From positions 1,488,001 through 1,552,000 of the forward strand of contig CAWJMF010000002.1 in assembly GCA_963843945.1 (NCBI GenBank): DNA of 64,000 nucleotides. Direction: 5' to 3'. The position numbers and the translations under genes are program-made. The notes below the pieces were generated by a model. That model made no database searches. It was not told the DNA's origin and saw only the letters and a list, made by a program, of their open reading frames with translations. The stretch is from CAWJMF01 sp963843945 (GTDB lineage: Bacteria > Vulcanimicrobiota > Vulcanimicrobiia > Vulcanimicrobiales > Vulcanimicrobiaceae). This document shows positions 18,135 through 26,195 of this stretch, one piece after another. Each line of letters starts with the position of its first letter. Position 1 is the stretch's first letter.

Positions 18135-19516
18135 CAGGCGGGTACCGCGGCTTCGCGCAACATTCCGTAGAAGTCGAACGCGGTCGCGCCCATCAGCGTG
18201 ACCTCGACGAACTCGCCGACTTGCGCCTCGCCGTTAAAAAAGATCCCACCGTCAACGCCCGGCGCTTCGCCCATCGAACGGCCGACAAGCGCTTGCGTCG
18301 CACCGAGCGCTTCGCGCAGCGGATCGCCCTTGCGCAGCGCGCGCCGCTCTTCCACCAGCACGCGCAGCGTGCGGCCGACGCGTTTCGCTCGCGCGCGCGC
18401 CGAGGCGCGGAGCTGGGCGTCACGCAGCCGAATGAGCCGCTTGCGCTTCTCCCGCTCCGGGACTTGCTCGGCCAGTTCCGCTCCGGGCGTTCCCTCTTCT
18501 TGACTGTAGGCGAAGAAGCCGACCCGGTCGAGCTCGGCGCGCTCGATCCAGGCTTCGAGGTACTCGACGTGCTCGGGACGTTCGCCGGGGAAGCCGACGA
18601 TGAACGTCGAGCGCATCGTGATCTCCGGAATACGGCTGCGGAACTCGTGGAGGATCTCGAGATAGCGCTCCCCGTTCGAGGGCCGGCGCATCGCGCGCAG
18701 CACGTCGGGATGGGCGTGCTGCAATGGCATGTCCATGTACTTGCAGACCTTCGGCAAGCGCGCCATCGTCTCGATCAGCTCGTCGTCGACCGTCGCGGGA
18801 TAAAGGTACAGCAGACGGATCCACTCGAGGCCGTCGATTTCGTGGAGCTCTTCGAGCAGATGGGCAAGACCGCCGCGCCGGGCGCCGCGATCGCGGCCGT
18901 ACATCGACGTGTCCTGCGCGATGAGGATCAATTCGCGCGCGCCGCCTTGGACGAGCGCCGTCGCCTCCTTGACGAGCGACTCGGTACTGCGGCTGCGGAA
19001 ATTCCCGCGCAACTTCGGAATGATGCAGAACGTGCAAGGATGGTCGCAGCCTTCGGCAACCTTGAGATACGCCGTGGCCCGCGGCGTCGTGATGAGCCGC
19101 GGCAAAAAATCGTGTTCGGGTTCGGCTTCGAAGCCCAAGCGTACCGGCGCCAGGCCGCGCTTCGCTTCGTCCAGCACTTCGGCGATCGAAGCGTAGGCGC
19201 CGGTCCCGACGATGCCGTCGATCTCGGGCACGAGGGCGCGTAGCTCCTCACCGTAGCGCTGCGCCAGGCAGCCCGCCACGATCAGCTGCTGACCGGGGCG
19301 TTTGGCGTCGGCGTGCGCGAGGATCGTCTCGGTCGATTCCGCTTTGGCCGGGTCGATGAAAGCGCAGGTGTTGATCACGACCGCGTCCGCGTCGGCGGGC
19401 TCGGCGACCAAGTCCCAACCGGACAAGCCCAGCTTGCCGAGCATGACTTCCGAGTCGACCAAATTCTTCGCGCAGCCGAGACTCACGAACGCGACGCGCG
19501 ATGCGGTTTTTTCCAA
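18134..19516 (-). CDS. rimO: Ribosomal protein S12 methylthiotransferase RimO
   Basis: A 460-residue radical-SAM methylthiotransferase that modifies an Asp of ribosomal protein S12. The N-terminal MTTase domain carries the three auxiliary-cluster Cys at residues 15 (SLGCAKN), 51 (NTCAF) and 83 (AGCLAQRYG). The radical-SAM CxxxCxxC is at 157, 161 and 164 (GCDHPCTFC), and a TRAM domain closes the protein. Length and motif spacing fit RimO rather than MiaB (SLGCAKNLVDSE is the RimO form). First gene of the rimO-LCP-deacetylase run; the reading frame is intact over its full length. Confidence 0.95.
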   Translation of the reverse strand: MEKTASRVAFVSLGCAKNLVDSEVMLGKLGLSGWDLVAEPADADAVVINTCAFIDPAKAESTETILAHADAKRPGQQLIVAGCLAQRYGEELRALVPEIDGIVGTGAYASIAEVLDEAKRGLAPVRLGFEAEPEHDFLPRLITTPRATAYLKVAEGCDHPCTFCIIPKLRGNFRSRSTESLVKEATALVQGGARELILIAQDTSMYGRDRGARRGGLAHLLEELHEIDGLEWIRLLYLYPATVDDELIETMARLPKVCKYMDMPLQHAHPDVLRAMRRPSNGERYLEILHEFRSRIPEITMRSTFIVGFPGERPEHVEYLEAWIERAELDRVGFFAYSQEEGTPGAELAEQVPEREKRKRLIRLRDAQLRASARARAKRVGRTLRVLVEERRALRKGDPLREALGATQALVGRSMGEAPGVDGGIFFNGEAQVGEFVEVTLMGATAFDFYGMLREAAVPA

Positions 19517-19526
19517 GATGCTCCGT

Positions 19527-20015
19527 CTACCGGTAGTTGATGAACTGCAGCGGCAGTTCGTAGTCGAGCGAACGCAGCAGCTGTTGTACTTTCTGCAGAT
19601 CGTCCCGGCTCTTGCCCGAGACCCGGATCTGCTCGTCTTGATACTGCGTCTGGACCTTGAGTTTCGAAGCTTTGATGGCCTCGATGAGCGGCTTGATCTT
19701 GTCCTTAGGAATGCCGCTGCGAACGGTAATCGTCTGCCGGAACGACTGTTGCGTGGCCGGTTCGACTTTTCCGTATTCGAAGGCCTTTAGCGAAATTCCG
19801 CGCTTGGTCGCTTTGCTCTGGAGGACGTCGATCACGTTCTTGAGCTTGAGTTCGTCGTCGCTGAGGATCGTGATCGTCGTCGCCGTGTTCTCGATTTCGG
19901 TCTTGGAATTCTTGAAATCGAAGCGGCCCGCGATCTCTTTGCGGGCCTGGTTGAGCGCGTTGTCCAGTTCTTGCGCGTCGACGCGGGAGACCACGTCGAA
20001 GGATGAATCCGCCAT
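19527..20015 (-). CDS. yajQ: YajQ-family nucleotide-binding protein
   Basis: A 162-residue protein, almost exactly the family length, with the hallmark start MADSSFDVVSRVD and the motifs RFDFKNS, KRGISLKAFEYGK, SFRQTITVRSGI and the ending LPLQFINYR. YajQ-like proteins bind nucleotides, including cyclic di-GMP in some species, and act with transcription factors. It directly abuts the rodZ-like gene (adjacent stop and start), so the two may be co-transcribed. Specific ligand in this organism is unknown. Confidence 0.93.
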   Translation of the reverse strand: MADSSFDVVSRVDAQELDNALNQARKEIAGRFDFKNSKTEIENTATTITILSDDELKLKNVIDVLQSKATKRGISLKAFEYGKVEPATQQSFRQTITVRSGIPKDKIKPLIEAIKASKLKVQTQYQDEQIRVSGKSRDDLQKVQQLLRSLDYELPLQFINYR

Positions 20016-20861
20016 TTACTCCTCGGCTAGGGTGTACGTCTTCTCCACGACTTCACCGCTGGAGCCCATCTTCCCGAGGTCCTTCCCGTTCACAACGAGC
20101 CCGACGCCCCCGGCGTTCCCGGTGCGGATGTAGGCGCTGTGGCCGCGGAACGACTTGATCGTCCCGGCCGGGTAGATGCCTTCCATCCGGCGGTGTCCGT
20201 CGACGTCGACCCGCACCCACGCACGGTCGGTTATGGAGACTTCCAAGGAAGCGGCAGCCGCGCTAGGGCTCGGGGCCGGACTCGGCGTCGAGACGAGATC
20301 GCCCACGCTCGCCGCCGGCGAGGCGGCGGCGCTGCCCGCGTTCGCGCCGCCGGCGGAGACGGCCGCACTGGTCTCGGGCGAGGCTGAGCCGGCGTCGGCC
20401 CCGGGGGAGACCGCCGCCGCGGCTCCCGGCTCCGGCGAGGAGGGTTCGGCCGAGCCGCCCGCCTCCGAGACCGCCGTGGCGCTCCCGGAGGTTTGCAGCT
20501 GGTAGTAGCTATACCCAACGAAGCAGAGCAAGACGACGGCCGCCGCCGCCGCGATCCAGATCCAGATCGAGGGTCCGCGCCGGCGCGCCGGGGCGACGCG
20601 GACGGGCCCGTCGGCTTCCCGCTCGGCCGCCTCCATGTCGTCGTTATAGGCCTCGACGGCCGCCTCGGGGTCGAGCCCTAAGAAGCGCGCGTACGTTCGA
20701 ATGAAGCCCCGAACGTAGACCGGGGCGGCGATTGCCGCCCAGTCTTCTTCTTCGATGCTTTGGAGGTACACCGACCGGATGTGAATCTGGTCGGACACGT
20801 CCGCTAGCGCTAAATGCCTCGCTTCGCGGGCAGCGCGAAACTCATCCCCGAGCCCAGGCAT
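20016..20861 (-). CDS. rodZ: RodZ-like cell-shape protein (HTH_25, membrane helix, DUF4115)
   Basis: A 281-residue protein. Residues 1-75 are a RodZ-type helix-turn-helix (LGDEFRAAREARHLALADVS, then EEDWAAIAAPVYVRGFIRTYA). A basic segment and one membrane helix follow (WIWIAAAAAVVLLCFVGYSYY, about 95-117). Then comes an Ala/Ser/Pro-rich linker of about 80 residues and a C-terminal DUF4115-type domain (LEVSITDRAWVRVDVDGHR onward). RodZ links MreB to the cell-wall elongation machinery. The linker is long and of low complexity. Divergent from mnmA with fewer than 50 bases between, which must hold both promoters. Confidence 0.88.
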   Translation of the reverse strand: MPGLGDEFRAAREARHLALADVSDQIHIRSVYLQSIEEEDWAAIAAPVYVRGFIRTYARFLGLDPEAAVEAYNDDMEAAEREADGPVRVAPARRRGPSIWIWIAAAAAVVLLCFVGYSYYQLQTSGSATAVSEAGGSAEPSSPEPGAAAAVSPGADAGSASPETSAAVSAGGANAGSAAASPAASVGDLVSTPSPAPSPSAAAASLEVSITDRAWVRVDVDGHRRMEGIYPAGTIKSFRGHSAYIRTGNAGGVGLVVNGKDLGKMGSSGEVVEKTYTLAEE

Positions 20862-20909
20862 GCGCTTTGTGTTTGCGCCGTTGCCGGGTTATCCTGTAGT
20901 GTAGCCTGG

Positions 20910-21998
20910 ATGTCCGTGAAGGTACGCGTCGTCGCGGCGATGAGCGGCGGAGTCGATTCGGCCGTCGCCGCCGCCCTCTTGGCCGAGCGGGGATTCGACG
21001 TCGTCGGCGTCACGATGAAGATGTACGCGCCCACGCGCGGCCGGCACGCGAAATCGTGTTGCGGTGCCGAGGACTTCGACGACGCGCGGCGTTGCGCGGC
21101 AATCATCGGGATTCCGCACTACGTCCTCGACTTCGAGGAGACGTTCCGGCGCGGCGTGATCGAGCGTTTCGTTGCCGACTATCGCAGCGGCAGGACGCCG
21201 AACCCCTGCGTCGCCTGCAACAACTTCGTCAAGCTCGGGACGCTGGGCCGCTACGCCGAGCGCTTGGGGGCGCGCTACGTCGCAACCGGGCACTACGCGC
21301 GTCTCGAACACACTGCCGGCGGGCCGCATCTTTTTCGCGCCGATCCGCTCAAAGATCAGTCCTACGCGCTCGCGCAACTGACGCCGGCGCAGCTCGACGG
21401 CTTGCTGCTCCCGCTCGGCACGCTCGACAAAGCGCAGACGCGCGCCGAAGCGGCGCGCTTTGGGCTCCCGGTCGAAGCGAAGCCGGATTCGCAGGACATC
21501 TGCTTCGTCGAGGGCGGCGACTATCGCAGCGTGCTCGAGCGCGCCGCGCCGCTCGACGAGCCGGCCGGCGCGATCGTTACGACGCGGGGCGAGCCGATCG
21601 GGGCGCACGCCGGCATCTCGCACTACACGGTCGGACAGCGTCGGGGCCTGCCGGCAACGAACTTCAACGACGGTCCGCGCTACGTGACGCGGATCGATTC
21701 CACCACCGGAACGATCGTCATCGGCCGCGAGGAAGAGCTCTACGCGAACGCGCTACGGGCCGACGAGTTGAACTTGATCCGGCCCGAGCGCTTCGCGGGC
21801 GGAGGCGTACGCGTCCAAGCGATGACGCGCTATCGCGCGCCGCTCAACTTCGCGCGCGCCTCGATCGAACCGGGCGGAACCATACGGCTCGACTTCGAGC
21901 AGCCCGAGCGCGCGATCGCGCCCGGGCAGCTCGTCGCGCTTTACGATGAAGACGGCGGCGAAGTTCTCGGTGCGGCCACGATCCGGGAGGCGCTCTAG
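20910..21998 (+). CDS. mnmA: tRNA-specific 2-thiouridylase MnmA
   Basis: A 362-residue enzyme that thiolates U34 of tRNA Lys/Glu/Gln. The ATP-binding P-loop SGGVDS is at residues 12-17. The two catalytic Cys are at 103 (PNPCVACN) and 198 (SQDICFVEGGDY), and GISHYTVGQRRGL lies in the C-terminal half. I use the ATG giving MSVKVRVVAAMSGG; the frame is open for 32 more codons but these overlap rodZ and are not conserved-looking. The stop codon is followed at once by the TTG start of the aldolase gene. Confidence 0.95.
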   Translation: MSVKVRVVAAMSGGVDSAVAAALLAERGFDVVGVTMKMYAPTRGRHAKSCCGAEDFDDARRCAAIIGIPHYVLDFEETFRRGVIERFVADYRSGRTPNPCVACNNFVKLGTLGRYAERLGARYVATGHYARLEHTAGGPHLFRADPLKDQSYALAQLTPAQLDGLLLPLGTLDKAQTRAEAARFGLPVEAKPDSQDICFVEGGDYRSVLERAAPLDEPAGAIVTTRGEPIGAHAGISHYTVGQRRGLPATNFNDGPRYVTRIDSTTGTIVIGREEELYANALRADELNLIRPERFAGGGVRVQAMTRYRAPLNFARASIEPGGTIRLDFEQPERAIAPGQLVALYDEDGGEVLGAATIREAL

Positions 21999-22769
21999 TT
22001 GGAGATTCCGCGGAACCATTTCAAGGCGGCACTCCGCGAAGGCCGCTCGCAGCTCGGCATTTGGAATTCGCTGTGCAGCAACTTTTCGACGGAGGTTATC
22101 GCCGGCGCCGGCTTCGACTGCATCGTCATCGACATGGAGCACGCCCCGAGCGAGGTCTTTGGGGTCATGTCGCAGCTTCAGGCGATCGCGCCGTATGAAG
22201 GCGTCTCGGCAATCGTACGGCCGCCCTGGAACGATCCGGTCATCATCAAGCGCGTGCTCGACGTCGGCGCGCAGACGCTGCTGATCCCCTACGTGCAGAA
22301 CGTCGAGGAAGCGAAGCGCGCCGTCGCGGCGACGCGCTATCCGCCGGGCGGCTTTCGCGGCGTCGCCGTCGCGACGCGCGCCAACCGGTGGGGCCGCGTG
22401 AAGGACTACTTCAAGAAGGTCGACGACGAATTGTGCGTCATCGTGCAACTCGAGACGACCGTCGCGCTCGAGCACCTTGAGGAGATCGCCGCGCTCGACG
22501 GGATCGACTGCATCTTCATCGGGCCGTCCGACTTGTCGGCTTCGCTCGGACACCTCGGCAACGCTCAGGCCCCCGAGGTCGTTGCGGCCATCGACGCGGC
22601 CTTTGAACGGGTCAAGCGCGCCGGCAAAGCTGCGGGCATCCTGATGACCGTCGAGTCCGAAGCGAAGCGGTATCTCGAGGAAGGCGTCCAATTCGTGGCA
22701 GTCGGCTCCGACGTCGGACTGCTCGCACGCGGCAGCGAGCGGCTCGCCGCGACGTTCAAGCCGGCCTAA
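21999..22769 (+). CDS. HpcH/HpaI aldolase family protein
   Basis: A 256-residue class II aldolase-type protein. Motifs: FDCIVIDMEHAPSE near residue 40, IVRPPWNDP, LIPYVQNVEEAKRAV, RGVAVATRANRWG, VIVQLETTVALEHLEEI and FIGPSDLSASLGHLG. The metal-binding Glu (QLE) and Asp (IGPSDL) are present. Such enzymes cleave 4-hydroxy-2-oxo acids such as 4-hydroxy-2-oxoheptanedioate to pyruvate or related products. Its TTG start follows the mnmA stop with no gap, so translation is probably coupled. Substrate is not predictable. Confidence 0.88.
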   Translation: MEIPRNHFKAALREGRSQLGIWNSLCSNFSTEVIAGAGFDCIVIDMEHAPSEVFGVMSQLQAIAPYEGVSAIVRPPWNDPVIIKRVLDVGAQTLLIPYVQNVEEAKRAVAATRYPPGGFRGVAVATRANRWGRVKDYFKKVDDELCVIVQLETTVALEHLEEIAALDGIDCIFIGPSDLSASLGHLGNAQAPEVVAAIDAAFERVKRAGKAAGILMTVESEAKRYLEEGVQFVAVGSDVGLLARGSERLAATFKPA

Positions 22770-22819
22770 CCGCACCCTCGCCATCGCCGGCGCCCGCGCG
22801 CCGCAGGAGTAACTCGTAC

Positions 22820-23197
22820 GTGGCTTCCGTGAAGATCGTCGACGACCGTTTGGAAATCAACCTGTCGCTGACCGACCAGCTGCTGGCCTTTCACGGCTCG
22901 TTCCGCATCCCGCTCGAGCACGTAACGAACGCCTACGTGAGCGATTACGAGGATCTCGAGCTGCAGTATAAACTGCAGGGAACGAATTTCGGCTTTCTCA
23001 AAGCGGCCGGCGTGTTCGCGAACGAGTCCGGTCTGATTTTCGCCGACGTCAGCGGACAGGGTGACTGCCTGGTGATCGAAACGCGAGGCGAACGCTTTCC
23101 CCGGATCGCCGTCGAGCTTCCGTCCGGCCAAGATCCCAACGAACTCGCGCACGAGATCGTCCGGCGCATTCCGGACGGCGGTCCCGTCGAGACCTGA
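22820..23197 (+). CDS. Small PH-like domain protein, unknown function
   Basis: A 125-residue protein with GTG start, preceded by an aggag Shine-Dalgarno at good spacing. The pattern DRLEINLSLTDQLLAFHGSFRIPLEHVTNAYV followed by short beta strands and a final helix (DPNELAHEIVRRI) resembles bacterial PH-like domains. No membrane segment. It is the last gene of the mnmA run and is convergent with the tartrate-dehydratase-like gene, whose stop is three bases away. Role unknown. Confidence 0.65.
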   Translation: MASVKIVDDRLEINLSLTDQLLAFHGSFRIPLEHVTNAYVSDYEDLELQYKLQGTNFGFLKAAGVFANESGLIFADVSGQGDCLVIETRGERFPRIAVELPSGQDPNELAHEIVRRIPDGGPVET

Positions 23198-23199
23198 TC

Positions 23200-24363
23200 C
23201 TAGGACGCGAGGCTCGCGAAGAGCTCGCGCAACTCCGCCTTGGTCTCGAAGCCGATACCGGGTACGCCGGGCGGCGCGACGCGTCCGTTTTCCGGCGAAA
23301 CGCCGTCCGGTAACCCGCCGAACGGCCGGAACGAAAGCGGGTTCATTTCGCAGCCGCCGAGGCTGAGCGCGGCGACGAGATGCAGCGTGAACAAGTGTCC
23401 GCCGTGCGGCCAGAAGGCACTGCGCGGCCAACCGCGCGCGAGCATCGCGTCGAGGATGCGCAGGAAGCCCGTCACGCCGTAACAGTGCACCGGATCGAAC
23501 TGGAGGATGTCGCGCTCGCGCCGTAGGCCGCCGTGCGCGTCGAGCAATTTCGCCTCGTCGTCTGAGAAGAGCGCCTCGCCTGCCGCGAGCGCGCCGGCGT
23601 AGATTCGGGCGACCGCCGCAAGCGCTTCGAAATCGAGCGGATTGCAAACGTCTTCGAACCACCACAGACCGAACGGCTCGAGCGCCCGCGCGGCTTCGAC
23701 GCCGCGCAGCGCGTCGTACTGGTTCATCGCATCGACCGCGAGCCGTCCGCTCGCCGCAAGCTGCGACTTCGCGATCTCGATTCGCTGCAGATCCTGCCCG
23801 AGCGGCGCCGCGCCGATCTTGATCTTGACGTCCGCATAACCGAGGGCCACGAGGGCGCGGACTTCCTCGGCCAAGCGCGCCGCATCGTCAGCGGGATACA
23901 AATATCCGCCGCTAGCGTAAACCGGAACGGGAGCCGTCACCGGTTCTCGCTGCAGCGCAGCGGCGAGAAAGCGGAACAGCGGCACGCCGGCGATCTTGGC
24001 CGCGGCGTCCCAGACGGCCATGTCGAGCGTCCCAACCGCGACGCACCGCTCGCCGTGGCCGCCGGGCTTCTCGCCCTTCATCATGACGCTCCAGGCTTTG
24101 AACGGACCGACGTTCGCCCCGTCCTCGCTCGCGATGTCCGCATCCGATGCGCGCATCAGCCGCGGCGCAAAGCGTTCGCGGATGAGTCCGCTCTGCGCGA
24201 ACCGGCCGATCGACGAAAACCCGTAACCCACAACGGGCTTCCCGTCGCGCACGACATCGGTCCGCAGCGCCACGATGCTCGTGTCGAGCCCGCCCGACGG
24301 CACCGACGGATCGCTGTAGCGCGAGACCGGGACCGCCATCTCCCGGAACTCAACGAATCGCAT
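23200..24363 (-). CDS. Enolase-superfamily dehydratase, D-tartrate dehydratase-like
   Basis: About 387 residues from the ATG giving MRFVEFREMAVPVSRYSD; an upstream extension has no family character. It matches D-tartrate dehydratase sequences in many segments: VVGYGFSSIGRFAQSGLIRER, GEKPGGHGERCVAVGTLDMAVWD, YADVKIKIGAAP with the Lys pair, VDAMNQYD, FEDVCNPLD and WPHGGH near the C-terminus with the catalytic His, and PFGGLPDGVSPENG. The metal ligands are Asp, Glu and Glu in the VDAMN, FEDV and GEALFS segments. Expected reaction is dehydration of D-tartrate or a related acid sugar to an oxo acid. Divergent from the hicAB region. Family assignment is firm; substrate less so. Confidence 0.85.
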   Translation of the reverse strand: MRFVEFREMAVPVSRYSDPSVPSGGLDTSIVALRTDVVRDGKPVVGYGFSSIGRFAQSGLIRERFAPRLMRASDADIASEDGANVGPFKAWSVMMKGEKPGGHGERCVAVGTLDMAVWDAAAKIAGVPLFRFLAAALQREPVTAPVPVYASGGYLYPADDAARLAEEVRALVALGYADVKIKIGAAPLGQDLQRIEIAKSQLAASGRLAVDAMNQYDALRGVEAARALEPFGLWWFEDVCNPLDFEALAAVARIYAGALAAGEALFSDDEAKLLDAHGGLRRERDILQFDPVHCYGVTGFLRILDAMLARGWPRSAFWPHGGHLFTLHLVAALSLGGCEMNPLSFRPFGGLPDGVSPENGRVAPPGVPGIGFETKAELRELFASLAS

Positions 24364-24433
24364 CGAGGTTAAGAGCCCTTTCGCTTTGCCCCGACCGCGT
24401 GATACGAACCTTGCGCGAGCGAGTGAGGCAGAA

Positions 24434-24877
24434 TTGAAGTTCCGAGACGTTCGCAAGCTTCTCCGAAAGGACGGCTGGCAACTCGTTAACCAAGAGGGGA
24501 GTCAACAACGATATAAACATCCGACGAAGGCCGGACGCGTAACAGTAGCCGGCGCCGACGCTGAAGGCAGGGCTTCACTTTTGAAATATTCGATCGTCCT
24601 GGAACGAGCCTCGGACGGGGGCTACGGGGCATACTTGCCCGACTTACCCGGCGTCGGTGTAGTCGCGAAAACGGCAAGCCTAGCCCTCGAGTCCGCCGGC
24701 AAAGCCGCGGCTATGCATCTCGAAGGGTTGGCTGCCGACGGTGAGCCGCCGCCGGCCGCTCGCCGCCCAGCGTCCGATGCCGTCGTCGAATTATCGATCG
24801 ATCGCGCCTCAGGGCGGGTCGCATACGCGGTGAAGATCAATCAAGACGGCGTCCCCGAGCCGAAGGGGCTATCTTGA
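24434..24877 (+). CDS. HicA-HicB fusion (degenerate toxin joined to antitoxin)
   Basis: Residues 1-40 are HicA-like (KFRDVRKLLRKDGWQLV, then RYKHPTKAGRVTVAG), but the catalytic His region GSHxxxKHP reads GSQQRYKHP, so the usual active-site His is Gln. The HicA C-terminal helix (normally ILKQAGL) is missing. The frame then passes directly into HicB: LLKYSIVLERASDGGYGAYLPDLPG with EGLAADGEPPP. HicA is normally an mRNA-cleaving toxin and HicB its partner. I start at the TTG giving a HicA-like MKFRDV. A TTG at 24581 could start HicB alone. The stop overlaps the next gene (TTGA). Confidence 0.8.
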   Translation: MKFRDVRKLLRKDGWQLVNQEGSQQRYKHPTKAGRVTVAGADAEGRASLLKYSIVLERASDGGYGAYLPDLPGVGVVAKTASLALESAGKAAAMHLEGLAADGEPPPAARRPASDAVVELSIDRASGRVAYAVKINQDGVPEPKGLS

Positions 24878-25077
24878 GGTATCCCGTTATCGTCGAGCAG
24901 GGCGAGCACAACTTTTCAGCTTACGCCCCCGATCTGCCGGGCTGCGTCGCGACCGGTGCGACGGTTGACGAAACGCGACGCAACATCGAGGAAGCTATCG
25001 CGTTTCACCTCGACGGGATGCGCGAAGATGCCCTGCCGATCCCGGCGCCATCGACGGTCGCGTTCGCCGACGTTTAG
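24874..25077 (+). CDS. HicB-like antitoxin-type protein
   Basis: A 67-residue HicB-fold protein: PVIVEQGEHNFSAYAPDLPGC, then GATVDETRRNIEEAIAFHLDGMREDALPIPAPS. This is the full single-domain HicB form without a DNA-binding tail. It is translationally coupled to the fusion gene by a TTGA overlap, giving two HicB domains in a row with only a crippled HicA. It may act as a solitary antitoxin or have a different role. Convergent with the GNAT gene, overlapping it by four bases. Confidence 0.82.
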   Translation: MRYPVIVEQGEHNFSAYAPDLPGCVATGATVDETRRNIEEAIAFHLDGMREDALPIPAPSTVAFADV

Positions 25078-25526
25078 TCGTCGCGCAGGAGCAGCTCGTA
25101 TCCGACGTGCTCCTCATCGGTTCCGTCCGGCCAACTGTACGGCTTCGTCTCGGTCCAGGTGAAGCCGCAGCGCACGATCGCTCGCCGCGACGGCTCGTTC
25201 GAAGCGCGGTGACCGACGACCGCGCGAAAAAACTTCGGCCGCGCCCGCGCCCACGCTAAACGCGCTTCATATAGGCGCGCGACAAGACCACGCCCGCGAT
25301 AGGCGGGCAGGATGTACGACATGCCGAGCGAGGCGGTGCGCCCCGTCGGATCGTTACGATCGACGAAGACGCCGCTGATGCCGACAAGCTGCTCGCCGTC
25401 GAACAGACCGAAGAGCTGATGTTTCTCGTCGCCGGCGGCGAGCTGCATCCAATGCTCGTCGCCGTGCCCGGTTTCGTCGCCGAGCGCGCTAAAGAAACGG
25501 CCGGGCTCGGTGCGCAGCGCGTGCAA
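25074..25526 (-). CDS. GNAT-family N-acetyltransferase
   Basis: At least 150 residues with the GNAT core: LVGISGVFVDRN, SLGMSYILPAYRGRGLVARLYEA with the acetyl-CoA-binding R-G-x-G loop (RGRGL), and NEPSRRAIVRCGFTWTE. The TTG start leaves out the first strand: sequence upstream in frame reads IALRELQREDWLRLREL, a typical GNAT N-terminus, back to a stop near 25600 but without ATG, GTG or TTG. A non-standard start (or a missed base) is therefore possible. Substrate unknown. It lies just after the Uma2 gene on the same strand. Confidence 0.8.
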   Translation of the reverse strand: MHALRTEPGRFFSALGDETGHGDEHWMQLAAGDEKHQLFGLFDGEQLVGISGVFVDRNDPTGRTASLGMSYILPAYRGRGLVARLYEARLAWARARPKFFRAVVGHRASNEPSRRAIVRCGFTWTETKPYSWPDGTDEEHVGYELLLRDD

Positions 25527-25599
25527 ACGCAGTTCGCGCAGTCGCAGCCAATCCTCGCGCTGCAGCTCGCGGAGCGCGATCGGTGCCGGGGAAACGGCG

Positions 25600-26154
25600 C
25601 TAGGCGTCCGTTATGGCGGACAGATCGATCGCGAGCGCTTCGGGGCGCTCGCCACGCTCGTAAGTGCGGCGCGAACGCGGCTCGATGGCAATCGCGTAGC
25701 GGGCGCCCTCCTCGACGTAGCGGTCGATCTTCTTCTTGAGCTTGACCCAGTTGTCCGTATAGCACGCGACCTCGATGACGACGTCGGGCATCATACGCCG
25801 GAATCCGGTGCCCGCCATCACCCAGGGGACGCGCTCGGCCCCCACCCACGACGCTTCGGGGCAAAACAGGGCGCCACGGGCCGAGCGGAAGCCCATCGAA
25901 GAATCGAACGCTTGCCCGCCCGCCAACTTAGCGAAGGCCTCGAGCTGCTTGAACGCCGGGCCGCGCCGGCCGAGCGGGCTGGAGGTCGGGCTGACGATCA
26001 GCGCCCCGTAGTCGTCGCACTCGAATTTCCAGCCGGGATTCTGCGCCGAGAGGCGCAGCAACTCGGGATCCGGTGGCGCTTCAGTGGGGAAACCGGTTAC
26101 CGCCGCCAAGGAAAACCTCCGCCAGGGGGAGTGACTCTGCGCACATAATAGCAC
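25600..26154 (-). CDS. Uma2-family endonuclease-like protein
   Basis: A 184-residue protein of the Uma2 (DUF820) restriction-endonuclease-like group. Motifs are LLRLSAQNPGWKFE, GFRSARGALFCPEASWVG with the PD-like acidic site, MMPDVVIEVACYTDNWVKLKKKI carrying the D...E-x-K-like catalytic elements, and YVEEGARYAIAIEPRSR. Many genomes carry numerous copies; function is uncertain despite the nuclease fold. The N-terminus is ambiguous: a start a few codons further in would also serve. Followed on the same strand by the GNAT. Confidence 0.85.
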   Translation of the reverse strand: MLLCAQSHSPWRRFSLAAVTGFPTEAPPDPELLRLSAQNPGWKFECDDYGALIVSPTSSPLGRRGPAFKQLEAFAKLAGGQAFDSSMGFRSARGALFCPEASWVGAERVPWVMAGTGFRRMMPDVVIEVACYTDNWVKLKKKIDRYVEEGARYAIAIEPRSRRTYERGERPEALAIDLSAITDA

Positions 26155-26195
26155 GCGCGCCTCGCGGTCCTCAACTAACTGGGGACTATACCCCC

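Noticed and set aside
24364..24433. Extension of HicA fusion or dehydratase genes into each other
   Set aside because: The extra N-terminal codons on both sides are Arg/Ala-rich and lack family similarity; shorter starts fit both families.
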